Assembly (NCBI GenBank): GCA_020850325.1
Contig: JADZEW010000015.1
Span: 62,001-126,000 of the forward strand
DNA: 64,000 bases
Direction: 5' to 3'
Origin: Methanoregulaceae archaeon
Lineage (GTDB): Bacteria > Armatimonadota > Fimbriimonadia > Fimbriimonadales > Fimbriimonadaceae
Both the position numbers and the translations under genes were made by a program. Below, piece by piece: positions 1 through 8,154 of this stretch. The notes beneath the pieces were generated by a model. That model was not told where the DNA came from. It made no database searches and saw nothing but the letters and a program-made list of their open reading frames with translations. Every line of letters starts with the position of its first letter. The first letter of the stretch is position 1.

Positions 1-1
1 A

Positions 2-1414
2 CGGGCGAGGATTCTCGCCCCCGGCGAAACCGCGACGCTCGGGCTCGCATTCTCGGCCCGCGAGGAAGGTCAGCCGGCAATCCACCCCGACCTCGACGCC
101 GAGTGGTCGGCACGCCAAGCCTACATTTCCAAGCTGACCAACGACCTCGTGTTACAGACCGGCGATCCCGTCGTCGATCGGCTGTTCGCGTTCTCGAAGC
201 TGCGGGCGGCAGAGAACGTGCTCGCCACCCGCGGTGGATTGATGCACGCCCCGGGCGGTTTCAACCGTTACCTCGCCGCGCTGTGGTGCAACGACCAGAA
301 CGAATACGTGAGCCCGTTCTTTCCGTTCCTCGGCGACGAGGGCGGCAACGAATCCGCGCGCAACGCCTACGCCTGGTTCGCGAAGTACATGAACCCCGAG
401 TTCAAGCACATCCCAAGCTCCATCGTCGCTGAGGGCCGGGGTGTGTGGCAAGGTGCCGGTGACCGAGGCGACGCGGCGATGACCGCGTACGGCGCCGCGC
501 GGTGGGCGCTGGCGACCGGAGACGCTCGACTGGCTCGCGAGGTCTGGCCGTTCATCGAATGGTGCCTAGAGTATTGCGAGCGTCAGAAGACCACCGACGG
601 GGTGATCGCCTCGAACAGCGATGAACTCGAGGGCCGATTCTCGTCGGGCAAAACCAACCTCGCGACGTCGTGCCTCACCTATGATGCACTCATCTCGGCC
701 GCATACCTTGCCGAGGCGCTCGGTGAACCCGCCGCGAAGTCGCGCAGTTACCGCGCTCGGGCAACCGAACTCCGTGCGGCGATCGGACGCGTATTCGGTG
801 CGCGGGTTGCCGGATTCGAGACGTACCGCTATCACGAGGGGCTGGACAAGCTTCGATCATGGATCTGCATCCCGCTCGTAATGGGCATCCACGAGCGAGC
901 GAAGGGCACCATCGAGGCGCTATTCTCGCCCGACCTGTGGACCACTGACGGCCTGCTCACGGAGGTCGGCTCGAAGACCTACTGGGATCGCTCGACGCTG
1001 TACGCGCTTCGTGGGGTGTTCAATGCCGGGGAAGCCGACCGCGCGGCGGAACATCTGCGGCGATATGCCGAGCGGCGTCTGCTCGGCGACCATGTTCCCT
1101 ATTGCCAAGAGGCGTATCCGGAGCAGAATCAGAGCCACCTTTCCGCGGAGTCGGGCTTGTTTTGCCGGATCATCACCGAGGGCGCGTGCGGCATCCGGCC
1201 GATCGACTTCGACCGCTTTGAAGCCACCCCGCAACTTCCGAAGCAGTGGCGTCAACTGAAGCTCGACCGGATTCATGCGTTCGGCCGGGTGTGGGATTAC
1301 CTAGCCGTCCGCAAGGGTAAGGGGATCGAACTGACGATCAAGGATGCCTCTGGCCTCGTGGTGTATCGGGAGTCCAAGCCGGTCGGCGAACCGCATCGGG
1401 TTCAGTTTCGGTAG
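2..1414 (+). CDS. Six-hairpin glycosidase-like protein, 5'-truncated by window edge
   Basis: The reading frame is open from base 2 to the TAG at 1412-1414, so this is the C-terminal part (about 470 residues) of a longer protein. A GTG at 149 is internal and is not the start. The visible sequence has the look of (alpha/alpha)6-barrel glycoside hydrolases of the amylo-1,6-glucosidase type: WCNDQNEYVSPFFPFLGDEG near the beginning, repeated helical hairpins, and a small C-terminal beta part. No signal peptide can be judged because the N-terminus is missing. It converges on the 1438-3963 gene with a 23-nt gap. Substrate cannot be inferred. The family call rests on overall resemblance and I cannot place a catalytic acid with certainty. 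Confidence 0.6.
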   Translation, partial: RARILAPGETATLGLAFSAREEGQPAIHPDLDAEWSARQAYISKLTNDLVLQTGDPVVDRLFAFSKLRAAENVLATRGGLMHAPGGFNRYLAALWCNDQNEYVSPFFPFLGDEGGNESARNAYAWFAKYMNPEFKHIPSSIVAEGRGVWQGAGDRGDAAMTAYGAARWALATGDARLAREVWPFIEWCLEYCERQKTTDGVIASNSDELEGRFSSGKTNLATSCLTYDALISAAYLAEALGEPAAKSRSYRARATELRAAIGRVFGARVAGFETYRYHEGLDKLRSWICIPLVMGIHERAKGTIEALFSPDLWTTDGLLTEVGSKTYWDRSTLYALRGVFNAGEADRAAEHLRRYAERRLLGDHVPYCQEAYPEQNQSHLSAESGLFCRIITEGACGIRPIDFDRFEATPQLPKQWRQLKLDRIHAFGRVWDYLAVRKGKGIELTIKDASGLVVYRESKPVGEPHRVQFR

Positions 1415-1437
1415 AACGCGCCCTCCCGGTCAGCTTC

Positions 1438-3963
1438 CTAGGGCGATTCGACGTCCAGCGCTCCGCGTTTCTCTAGGAACTCGGCGAACTCAACTTCAGT
1501 TAGCTCCGCACCGATCGCCGCCTCCGCCTCAAAGCTCTCACCAAGCGCCTCGCGGGCAATCATAAGGGCCTCATCGTAATCGTCGACGGCCCAGGGGATC
1601 ATCCACATCGAGAATCGGCTTCGGAGCTTGCCCATAAGCCCGGAGACCGCCGCGGCCTGGCGATGCAATCCCTGGTGGACCAAAGCGGGAAGTAGCCGCA
1701 TCAGACTGGCCTGGGTGGCTCGTGCGTTGTGCTCGCGGATAAAGGTGACGATGACCGTCTCAAGCATCGCCTGCGCGCGGGCATATTGCCGCTCGTGGCA
1801 AAGCAAGGAAGCCTCCGTAAGATCGAGGTTGTTACTCAGCAGTCCGGCCGGTTCAAAGCTCCGCGCACGCTCGAGGTATTCACGAACCCGTGGCAAATCG
1901 CGATTGGCCAAGTGGACATTCGCGCCGTTGATCAGGTTCGCAATGTGGGTGCTCCTGTCGTCCAAATCCGCAGACAGATCGCAGGCTCGCTCCACCGCGA
2001 CGATGGCCTCAGCCAAGCGAGGGATTCGACACAGTGCGAGCGCGTAGTTGGACATCAGCTTTGCCTCGATGACCGGGGATCCCATGTCCTTGGACAGCTC
2101 GAGGGCGCGCTGGAGATCGCCAGCGGCGTCGCGATGGCGCCCTTGCTGCATTCGCAGAATGCCCGACACGTTGCAGAGCCGAAGCTGCTCCAGCGTGGGG
2201 CGTTGAGCCGACTTGGCCAGCAGACGGCGGGCAAGGGTCTCCCCTTCCGCGAATCGGCCCTGTGAGTACCAATAATCGTAGAGCCCGTAAACGATCCGGA
2301 AGGGGACATCGTCGCGCACCGGCCCTCGCAGGTGCCGGTCGAGCACCTCGAGCAGAAACGGCAGGAGCCGATCGCACACCCGTACCCACTCCGCGAAATC
2401 TCGCGACGCCGAGTACAGGCTCTCCACCTCGTCGATGGCGTAGCGAGTGGCCCGATCCAGCGTGGCCGCCTCGTCGGCACTTCGTGATAGCTCTGACCGG
2501 GCAAACTGGCGGATCGGCTCCAACCATCGGTAGCCTTGGTCGTCGCGTTGGATGAAGGAGCCCTCCTCAAGCCGAGCGAGGATCTTCTCCGGTTGCCGCG
2601 AGGTGCAGAGGACGGTAGCCATCTCGGGGGTGAAACGGTCTGGGTACACCGAGAGGCAACGAAGGAGGCGCTGATCGCCAGGGCGCAACGATTCGTATCC
2701 CCAGCTTACGACGGCGGCCAGCGTTCGCGCGGCTCCGTTTCGCAAGTTGGGTTTGAGTTCGAGCATCGACTGCCGCACTTGGCGCTCGATACTCGCCAGG
2801 GCTCGGTGCGGATACTGCGCGGCGGCGAGCTCCAGCGCGAGCGGGAATCCGTCGAGATGCCGACAGATCGCGAGGATTGAGCGAAGCTGGGCTGGGTTCG
2901 GCTCAAACTCGGGGTGGTGCAAGCTGATCCGGTCGAGCACCAACTTCACCGCTGGCGAGCGCGTGTCGGTCGCGGGCAGGGGGCCCAGCCGGAACACGGA
3001 CTCGCCAGCCACTTTGAGCGGCCGACGGGACGTGACGAGAAACGCGACGTTAGGGCACGTTTGGCCAACCCGCTCGATGATTTCTGCCGCCGTATCGAGG
3101 ACACTCTCGGCGTTGTCGAGCAGGATCAGGGTCTCGCGATGCCGAAGCGTGTTCAGCAGGCGCTCCATCGGCGCCGCCTCCCCAAGTCGCGAATCGGGCA
3201 GTGCGCGCAATAGCGCTTCGGCCAAGGCATCACTGGTTGCCGAGCTGCGGCAGTCCACCCACCACACGCCATCGGGTTGCCGATCCAGTAACTCATAGCC
3301 CACCTGGACGGCGGTTCGAGTCTTGCCGATGCCCCCAGGACCGACCACGGTGACGAGTCGTGAGAGATAGAAGCGCTCGATGATGCCTTCGATATCATCA
3401 TTTCGCCCGACGAAGGCAGTGAACTGTCGGGGTAGGTTGTTCTTGAGGTGCGAAGCGGCCGGGGGATCGACCACGGGCGGCAACGAAGGATGGTCGAGCG
3501 CGGAAATCGGTTCTGGGGCGTCCGCCGCTGCCAAGCGCCGCCATCGGGCAGCATCGAGGGGCTCCTCTCCGCATAAGGTCACGGTCGCCAGGTCTGCGAC
3601 AATCGCCCCTTCCGGCGCGGATCCCCGTAGCCGCTCGGCCCGGGAGAGCACACTCTGCGGCACGGTGTTTCGGTCCGGTTGCTCGTGGACGAGGATGACC
3701 AAACGCGCGGGGCATCCTTCCTCGGCCAGGCGAGTCTGGATTGCGATCGCGGCTTCGATCGTGGGGCAAACCGTCTCGAATAGCCCCAAAGCCGAGGATT
3801 CGATCTGCATATCTTGCGCGGCAACGCCCCCCGATTCCCTGACTAAAGCGGCGATCCATGCCCCAAGTTCGTTGACATGCCGAGCGGCAGACGGGCCATC
3901 AATCCTCGAACGCCGATCTAGGATCGGAATATCCAGGCTGAGCCAGCATACGATTCTCGACAT
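1438..3963 (-). CDS. NB-ARC/TPR signalling ATPase with degenerate cyclase-like N-terminus
   Basis: An 841-residue multidomain regulator starting with ATG at 3963. Residues 1-165 resemble a class III nucleotide-cyclase homology domain in length and fold pattern, but I see no intact metal-binding Asp pair, so it is probably a non-catalytic sensor. Residues 180-430 form an NB-ARC/STAND ATPase: FVGRNDDIEGI, Walker A GPGGIGKT (208-215), and Walker B LILLDNAE near 280. The remaining 400 residues are TPR-like helices (LSNYALALCRIPRLAEAI and similar). STAND ATPases of this layout act as ligand-gated switches or transcriptional regulators; no DNA-binding domain is visible here. It is divergent from the exported oxidoreductase gene at 4024, 60 bp away, and a TACAAT (-) at 3975-3980 could be its -10. 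Function remains inferred. Confidence 0.7.
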   Translation of the reverse strand: MSRIVCWLSLDIPILDRRSRIDGPSAARHVNELGAWIAALVRESGGVAAQDMQIESSALGLFETVCPTIEAAIAIQTRLAEEGCPARLVILVHEQPDRNTVPQSVLSRAERLRGSAPEGAIVADLATVTLCGEEPLDAARWRRLAAADAPEPISALDHPSLPPVVDPPAASHLKNNLPRQFTAFVGRNDDIEGIIERFYLSRLVTVVGPGGIGKTRTAVQVGYELLDRQPDGVWWVDCRSSATSDALAEALLRALPDSRLGEAAPMERLLNTLRHRETLILLDNAESVLDTAAEIIERVGQTCPNVAFLVTSRRPLKVAGESVFRLGPLPATDTRSPAVKLVLDRISLHHPEFEPNPAQLRSILAICRHLDGFPLALELAAAQYPHRALASIERQVRQSMLELKPNLRNGAARTLAAVVSWGYESLRPGDQRLLRCLSVYPDRFTPEMATVLCTSRQPEKILARLEEGSFIQRDDQGYRWLEPIRQFARSELSRSADEAATLDRATRYAIDEVESLYSASRDFAEWVRVCDRLLPFLLEVLDRHLRGPVRDDVPFRIVYGLYDYWYSQGRFAEGETLARRLLAKSAQRPTLEQLRLCNVSGILRMQQGRHRDAAGDLQRALELSKDMGSPVIEAKLMSNYALALCRIPRLAEAIVAVERACDLSADLDDRSTHIANLINGANVHLANRDLPRVREYLERARSFEPAGLLSNNLDLTEASLLCHERQYARAQAMLETVIVTFIREHNARATQASLMRLLPALVHQGLHRQAAAVSGLMGKLRSRFSMWMIPWAVDDYDEALMIAREALGESFEAEAAIGAELTEVEFAEFLEKRGALDVESP

Positions 3964-3987
3964 TTATGTTGACCATTGTACGTAACC

Positions 3988-4018
3988 TTGCGGGGACGCG
4001 CGCAAGGGCCGCTATAAT
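3988..4018 (+). promoter_or_regulatory. Promoter of the Gfo/Idh gene, probably leaderless
   Basis: TATAAT at 4013-4018 ends only 5 nt before the ATG at 4024. TTGCGG at 3988-3993 lies 19 nt upstream as a possible -35. With a normal -10 to +1 distance, transcription would begin at or within a base of the ATG, and no Shine-Dalgarno sequence is present. Confidence 0.6.
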
Positions 4019-4023
4019 GCGGC

Positions 4024-5334
4024 ATGAAGTTTCCTGAGCATTGGACTCGCCGCGACGTTTTGAGAACTGCCGGGGCGGTTTCGGCTTCGGCCTTGGTTCC
4101 CTCGGTGATGGCTTCCTCCGCACCCAAGCAGGCTGGCGCGAACGAGAAGATCGTCATCGGCCTCATCGGCTGCGGCGGTATGGGCGCCTCGAACATGCGG
4201 AGCCTGATGGGCCACCCCGAGGTCGAGATCGCTGCGCTCTGCGATGTCGATACCCGGCGCATCCCCGGCGACTACAAGGCGGTCGAAGACAAGTACGGCC
4301 GCAAGCCCGAGATCTACCGCGACTATCGCAAGATGCTCGAGCGCAAAGATATCGACGCCGTGATCATCGGCACGCCCGACCACTGGCATGCCCTCAACCT
4401 GATCGACGCGTGCGACGCCGGCAAAGACAGCTATTGCGAGAAGCCCCTTTCGCACAACCTCGTTGAGTCGGTGAAAATGGCGGAGGCCGCCCGGCGACAC
4501 AAGAGCGTGGTGCAGTGCGGAACCTGGCAGCGCTCGACCCGCGAGTTCACGGACGCGATCGCCTATGTTCGATCCGGCAAGCTCGGCAAGATCGTCCATT
4601 GCCGCGCCTGGATCGCCGACGGCACCCGCATCGGCAAGAAGCAGCCGAGCGCCGTGCCCAGCAGCTTCGACTATGACATGTGGATCGGCCCGGCCAAGAT
4701 GGTGCCGTACCAAGACAACAAGGTCCACTGGAACTGGCGCTGGGTGATGAACACCGGAGGCGGCCTGACCACCGACTGGGGCGTCCACATGATGGATATC
4801 GCGCTGCTCGGTATGAGCGCCGACCAGAACCTCGTGATGCCGACCCAGGTCAGCGCGTTCGGCGGCAACTGGGCGATCAGCGATGACGACCGCGATGCGC
4901 CCGACACCACCGAAGCGATTCTCCGCTTCGAGGATCCGGACTTCGTGATGACGTGGTCGGTTCTGCGTGACCACCCGGGCAAGCCGGGCCACTGCACCGA
5001 GTTCGTCAGCGCCGACGGCCGCACGGTCCGCGTGTGGCGTGGCGGCTGGATGATTCTCGACGCCGACGGCAAGGAGATTCCGAAAGAGCAGGCCGACCCG
5101 GTTCCGACCGATCACTGGCGCAACTGGCTCGACTGCGTGAAGACTCGCCAGAAACCGCGTGCCGATGTGTCCTCGGTCGCTCAGACGACGATCGTTTGCC
5201 ACCTGGTCAACTGCGCGCTCTACAGCGGCGAGACCGTGCGCTGGGACAATCGGCGGCAAGATCTCATCGGCAACGCCGGACGCGACACCCTCGCGTACGA
5301 GCGCCCCTACCGTGGGTCGTGGCGTCTGCCCTGA
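4024..5334 (+). CDS. Tat-exported Gfo/Idh/MocA family oxidoreductase
   Basis: A 436-residue NAD(P)-dependent sugar-type dehydrogenase. The N-terminus carries a twin-arginine signal (RRDVLRTAGAV, Arg9-Arg10) followed by a hydrophobic stretch, so it should be exported folded with cofactor by the Tat system; tatC is in this window at 26172. The Rossmann motif GLIGCGGMG lies at about 46-54, and the family's EKP motif (CEKPLSHN) near residue 138. The C-terminal half is the alpha/beta dimer domain with NTGGGLTTDWGVHMMD. Exported members of this family are typically found in sugar catabolism or glycosidase settings; the neighbouring glycosidase fits but does not prove that. The start is supported by the adjacent -10 box and signal peptide. 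Substrate unknown. Confidence 0.88.
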   Translation: MKFPEHWTRRDVLRTAGAVSASALVPSVMASSAPKQAGANEKIVIGLIGCGGMGASNMRSLMGHPEVEIAALCDVDTRRIPGDYKAVEDKYGRKPEIYRDYRKMLERKDIDAVIIGTPDHWHALNLIDACDAGKDSYCEKPLSHNLVESVKMAEAARRHKSVVQCGTWQRSTREFTDAIAYVRSGKLGKIVHCRAWIADGTRIGKKQPSAVPSSFDYDMWIGPAKMVPYQDNKVHWNWRWVMNTGGGLTTDWGVHMMDIALLGMSADQNLVMPTQVSAFGGNWAISDDDRDAPDTTEAILRFEDPDFVMTWSVLRDHPGKPGHCTEFVSADGRTVRVWRGGWMILDADGKEIPKEQADPVPTDHWRNWLDCVKTRQKPRADVSSVAQTTIVCHLVNCALYSGETVRWDNRRQDLIGNAGRDTLAYERPYRGSWRLP

Positions 5335-5344
5335 GGCTGTTGGC

Positions 5345-5390
5345 TCCCCCTCTCCTCCTTTAGGGGGAGAGGGGGTTGGGGGGTGAGGGG
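5345..5390 (+). repeat. Hairpin plus G-run dispersed repeat, copy A
   Basis: CCCCCTCTCC at 5346-5355 can pair with GGAGAGGGGG at 5366-5375. The right side continues as four G-runs at 5363-5367, 5371-5375, 5378-5383 and 5387-5390, separated by AGA, TT and TGA. The element fills most of the gap between two convergent genes (ending 5334 and 5392), so it may also act as a transcription end. A second copy with the same layout lies on the minus strand at 49378-49423. Confidence 0.75.
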
Positions 5391-5391
5391 C

Positions 5392-6285
5392 TTACCAGCC
5401 GCGGACTGCCAGCAGCTCGCGCTCGGGCAGCGAGCTCACGTTGATGCCCACCATCGGTTCGCCGAGGTTCTTGCTGATCTCCGCGAGCTTCTTCGCGTCG
5501 TTGTAGAACAGCACCGACTCGACGATCGCCTTGGCGCGCTTCGCCGGGTCGCCGGACTTGAAGATGCCCGAACCTACGAACACGGTCTCGGCGCCGAGCT
5601 TCATCATGAGCGCAGCGTCGGCCGGGGTGGCGATTCCACCCGCGCTAAAGTTCGGAACGGGGAGGCGGCCCAGTCGGTGGACTTCCTGGATCATCTCGAG
5701 CGGAGCCTGGTGCTCCTTCGCGAGGACATAAAGCTCATCTTCACGGGCGGAGTGGACCTGGCGGATCTCGGCCATGATCGTACGCATGTGGCGCACGGCC
5801 TCGACGACGTCGCCGGTACCTGCCTCACCCTTGGTGCGGATCATCGCCGCACCTTCGGCGCAGCGCCGAAGCGCCTCGCCCAGGTTTCGCGCACCGCAAA
5901 CGAACGGCACCGTGAAGGCATGCTTGTCGACGTGGTTCGCGATGTCGGCGGGCGTCAACACCTCGCTCTCGTCTACGAAGTCGATTTCGAGGGCCTGAAG
6001 GATCTCAGCCTCGACAAAGTGGCCGATACGGCACTTCGCCATGACGGGAATGTCGACGACTTCCTTTATGCCGAGAATCATCTCGGGGTCGCTCATGCGA
6101 GCCACGCCGCCATCTCGGCGGATGTCCGCGGGGACGCGCTCGAGCGCCATGACGGCGACCGCGCCGGCATCCTCGGCGATCCGCGCCTGCTCAGGATTGA
6201 CGACGTCCATGATGACGCCGCCCTTCAGCATCTCCGCGAGACCAACCTTCTCACGCCAAGTCTTCATTCCGGTTTCGGTTGCCAT
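5392..6285 (-). CDS. pdxS: Pyridoxal 5'-phosphate synthase lyase subunit PdxS
   Basis: A 297-residue TIM-barrel synthase subunit that builds PLP from ribose 5-phosphate, glyceraldehyde 3-phosphate and ammonia in the cytoplasm. The sequence is near-canonical throughout: [56 protein letters not shown] and [20 protein letters not shown]. Length matches the family. The ATG at 6285 has a strong Shine-Dalgarno (GAGGAG on the minus strand at about 6291). The glutaminase partner PdxT, often next to PdxS, is not in the flanking genes. The gene is convergent with the Gfo/Idh gene across repeat copy A. Identification is secure. Confidence 0.97.
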   Translation of the reverse strand: MATETGMKTWREKVGLAEMLKGGVIMDVVNPEQARIAEDAGAVAVMALERVPADIRRDGGVARMSDPEMILGIKEVVDIPVMAKCRIGHFVEAEILQALEIDFVDESEVLTPADIANHVDKHAFTVPFVCGARNLGEALRRCAEGAAMIRTKGEAGTGDVVEAVRHMRTIMAEIRQVHSAREDELYVLAKEHQAPLEMIQEVHRLGRLPVPNFSAGGIATPADAALMMKLGAETVFVGSGIFKSGDPAKRAKAIVESVLFYNDAKKLAEISKNLGEPMVGINVSSLPERELLAVRGW

Positions 6286-6308
6286 AAACTCCTCAAATTT
6301 GAACCTAA

Positions 6309-6332
6309 AGGATACCTCTTCGGGGCCCGAAG
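6309..6332 (-). promoter_or_regulatory. pdxS -10 box with overlapping palindrome
   Basis: Reading the minus strand, TATCCT (complement of AGGATA at 6309-6314) is a good -10 that gives a short leader carrying the Shine-Dalgarno of pdxS. Immediately upstream, CTTCGG-GGC-CCGAAG at 6318-6332 is a perfect 6-bp inverted repeat in the spacer between -10 and -35. No good -35 is visible. The palindrome could be an operator, but a fortuitous GC-rich hairpin is possible. Confidence 0.45.
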
Positions 6333-6394
6333 GGGTCCCGAAAAGTCCTAGGGCTCCGGAGAGTTCTACGCGTCGATCCGCGCTCTCGGCACCG

Positions 6395-7093
6395 CTAAGA
6401 CTCCTCCGGGATCAAGCGATAGCCGACGCCGGTCTCGGTGCGAATGAAGCGCGGATAGGCGGCATCCGATTCGATCTTGCTTCGAATCGAACCCATGTGA
6501 ACCCGGAGCGTATGGGTCGAGTCCTCGTAAGCCTGCCCCCATACGGTGCGCAGCAAGTGCCGGTGAGTGAGCACCTTGCCCGCATGGCGCGCGAGTTCGG
6601 ACAGCAGTCGATACTCGATCGGGGTTAGCCGGACTTCCTCGCCATCGACGAAGACCTGTCGGGCGTCAAAGTCGATGCTGAGCCCGCCCGCTTCGTAGGC
6701 GGCTTCGGTCGCCGGCATCGCACGCGCGGCGTGGCGGAGCGCCACGCGAATCCTCGCCAGGAGCTCGGCAATCGAAAAGGGCTTCGTGACGTAGTCGTCG
6801 GCCCCGGCATCGAGGGCAAGCACCTTATCGCGCTCCTTGCCTCGCGCGGTCAAGACGATCACCGGCACCTGGCTCCACTCCCGAATCGACCGCAGCACTT
6901 CCAAGCCGTCTTGGTCAGGAAGGCCGAGGTCCAGCAAAACGAGGTGCGGGTTCTTGTGGGCAATGAGGCGGGTGCCCTCACCCCCCGACTCGGCCTCAAA
7001 CCACTCGACTTCATCCGGCCCCATGCTTGCCCGAAGAAACCGGCGGATGGCCGCTTCATCTTCGATGATCACGATTCTCAGCGGCTCCGTCAT
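6395..7093 (-). CDS. KdpE-like OmpR-family response regulator
   Basis: A 232-residue two-component regulator. The receiver domain has acidic residues at 11-13 (EDE), phospho-acceptor Asp55 ([10 protein letters not shown]), Thr82 and Lys104. A winged-helix DNA-binding domain follows at about 135-230 ([20 protein letters not shown], then [10 protein letters not shown]). Sequence and length resemble KdpE, the regulator of K+ uptake genes. The ATG at 7093 overlaps the stop of the kinase gene by 4 bp, so the pair is translationally coupled, and both lie downstream of a KimA-type K+ importer. No kdpFABC is in the window. The most likely target is the importer operon itself, which is an inference from context. 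Confidence 0.88.
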   Translation of the reverse strand: MTEPLRIVIIEDEAAIRRFLRASMGPDEVEWFEAESGGEGTRLIAHKNPHLVLLDLGLPDQDGLEVLRSIREWSQVPVIVLTARGKERDKVLALDAGADDYVTKPFSIAELLARIRVALRHAARAMPATEAAYEAGGLSIDFDARQVFVDGEEVRLTPIEYRLLSELARHAGKVLTHRHLLRTVWGQAYEDSTHTLRVHMGSIRSKIESDAAYPRFIRTETGVGYRLIPEES

Positions 7094-8133
7094 GATTTCG
7101 CTTCACCCCCCACGGGCACGACGAGGGTGAAGACCGCGCCTCCTTCAGCGCGATTCGAGGCGGTTATCGAACCTCCGTGCGCCTCGAGGGCCGCGCGACT
7201 GATCGCGAGACCGAGACCAAATCCCCGGGTATCGGCCCCGACGAACCGTTCGAACACGCGGGCCCCGGACCCCGCCTCCAACCCCGGCCCGTTGTCAGAC
7301 ACGGTAATGGTTGCGCGGCCGTCTCCACCGCCGAGTGCGATTTCGACTTGACATGATCGCCCGGCGTGGCGAGAAGCGTTCTCCAGCAGATTGACAAAGA
7401 CCTGTTCCAAGAGCACGCCATCCACCCGGGCGAGGGGAGTGTCGGGATTCACGCGCAACCGAACGGGATGGTCGAACATGGTTGCTGTCCTCAAGATCGC
7501 ATTGGCGATCAACTCATCGAGCGCATACCAGTCGAGGTCGAGGTCGATCTTGCCTTGAACTCGGGTCATATCGAGCAGGTTCCTGATCAGATGGGCCATT
7601 CGGACGGACTCTTCTTGGATGGTTCCGGCCAACTGGCGGCTTTGCTCGGTCAGTTCCTTCTGTTGCAGCAGGGCCCCTGCCGAGCCTTCGATCGACGCCA
7701 GCGGCGTGCGTAAGTCGTGGGAGACCGCACTGAGGAGGTCCCCCCGCATCTGCTCGATCTCCGCTTGCATGGTGGCTTCAGCACGGGCTTTCGATTGCTG
7801 TCGGAACCGCATCGTCAACGTGCTGATGAGCAGGCTGACGACAAGCATCACGAGGAAGGTGAACACGTACTCGACGTCCGAAACTGCGAACGTGCCACTG
7901 GGATGCACGAAGACGAAGTCGAAGACCGCGACACTGAGGAACGAGGCCAAGATCGCCGCTCGAGGGGTACAGCGGCTCGCCACATAGGTCACTCCAAGTA
8001 GATACACCATGATGAGATTTGCCAGCGCCAGGTAGGGGTACAGCAATCCGTTCAGCGCCGTCGCCAGCACGATGACGAGCACCGCCAAGCCGTAGCTGGG
8101 TGCGCCATCAATCGAGTCGCCCGAGGCTCTCAT
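7090..8133 (-). CDS. KdpD-like sensor histidine kinase lacking the N-terminal sensor domain
   Basis: A 347-residue membrane histidine kinase. Residues 15-110 contain four hydrophobic segments matching the DUF4118 membrane region of KdpD. A HisKA dimerisation domain follows with phospho-acceptor His139 (AVSHDLRTPLASIEG), then the HATPase domain with TVSDNGPGLE and GFGLGLAISRA. Classical KdpD is near 900 residues, with an N-terminal KdpD/USP-like ATP-binding part. Here that part is absent and the protein starts directly at the membrane domain. ATG at 8133; a TAAGCT (-) 8 nt upstream of it could be a -10. It sits 21 nt downstream of the K+ importer gene and overlaps the regulator gene by 4 bp. 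Confidence 0.87.
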   Translation of the reverse strand: MRASGDSIDGAPSYGLAVLVIVLATALNGLLYPYLALANLIMVYLLGVTYVASRCTPRAAILASFLSVAVFDFVFVHPSGTFAVSDVEYVFTFLVMLVVSLLISTLTMRFRQQSKARAEATMQAEIEQMRGDLLSAVSHDLRTPLASIEGSAGALLQQKELTEQSRQLAGTIQEESVRMAHLIRNLLDMTRVQGKIDLDLDWYALDELIANAILRTATMFDHPVRLRVNPDTPLARVDGVLLEQVFVNLLENASRHAGRSCQVEIALGGGDGRATITVSDNGPGLEAGSGARVFERFVGADTRGFGLGLAISRAALEAHGGSITASNRAEGGAVFTLVVPVGGEAKS

Positions 8134-8154
8134 CTCTTCGAAGCTTAGCCGACG

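Noticed and set aside
4012-5259. 415-codon open frame on the minus strand
   Set aside because: It mirrors the Gfo/Idh gene, has no family signature, and is explained by GC-rich codon structure of the real gene.
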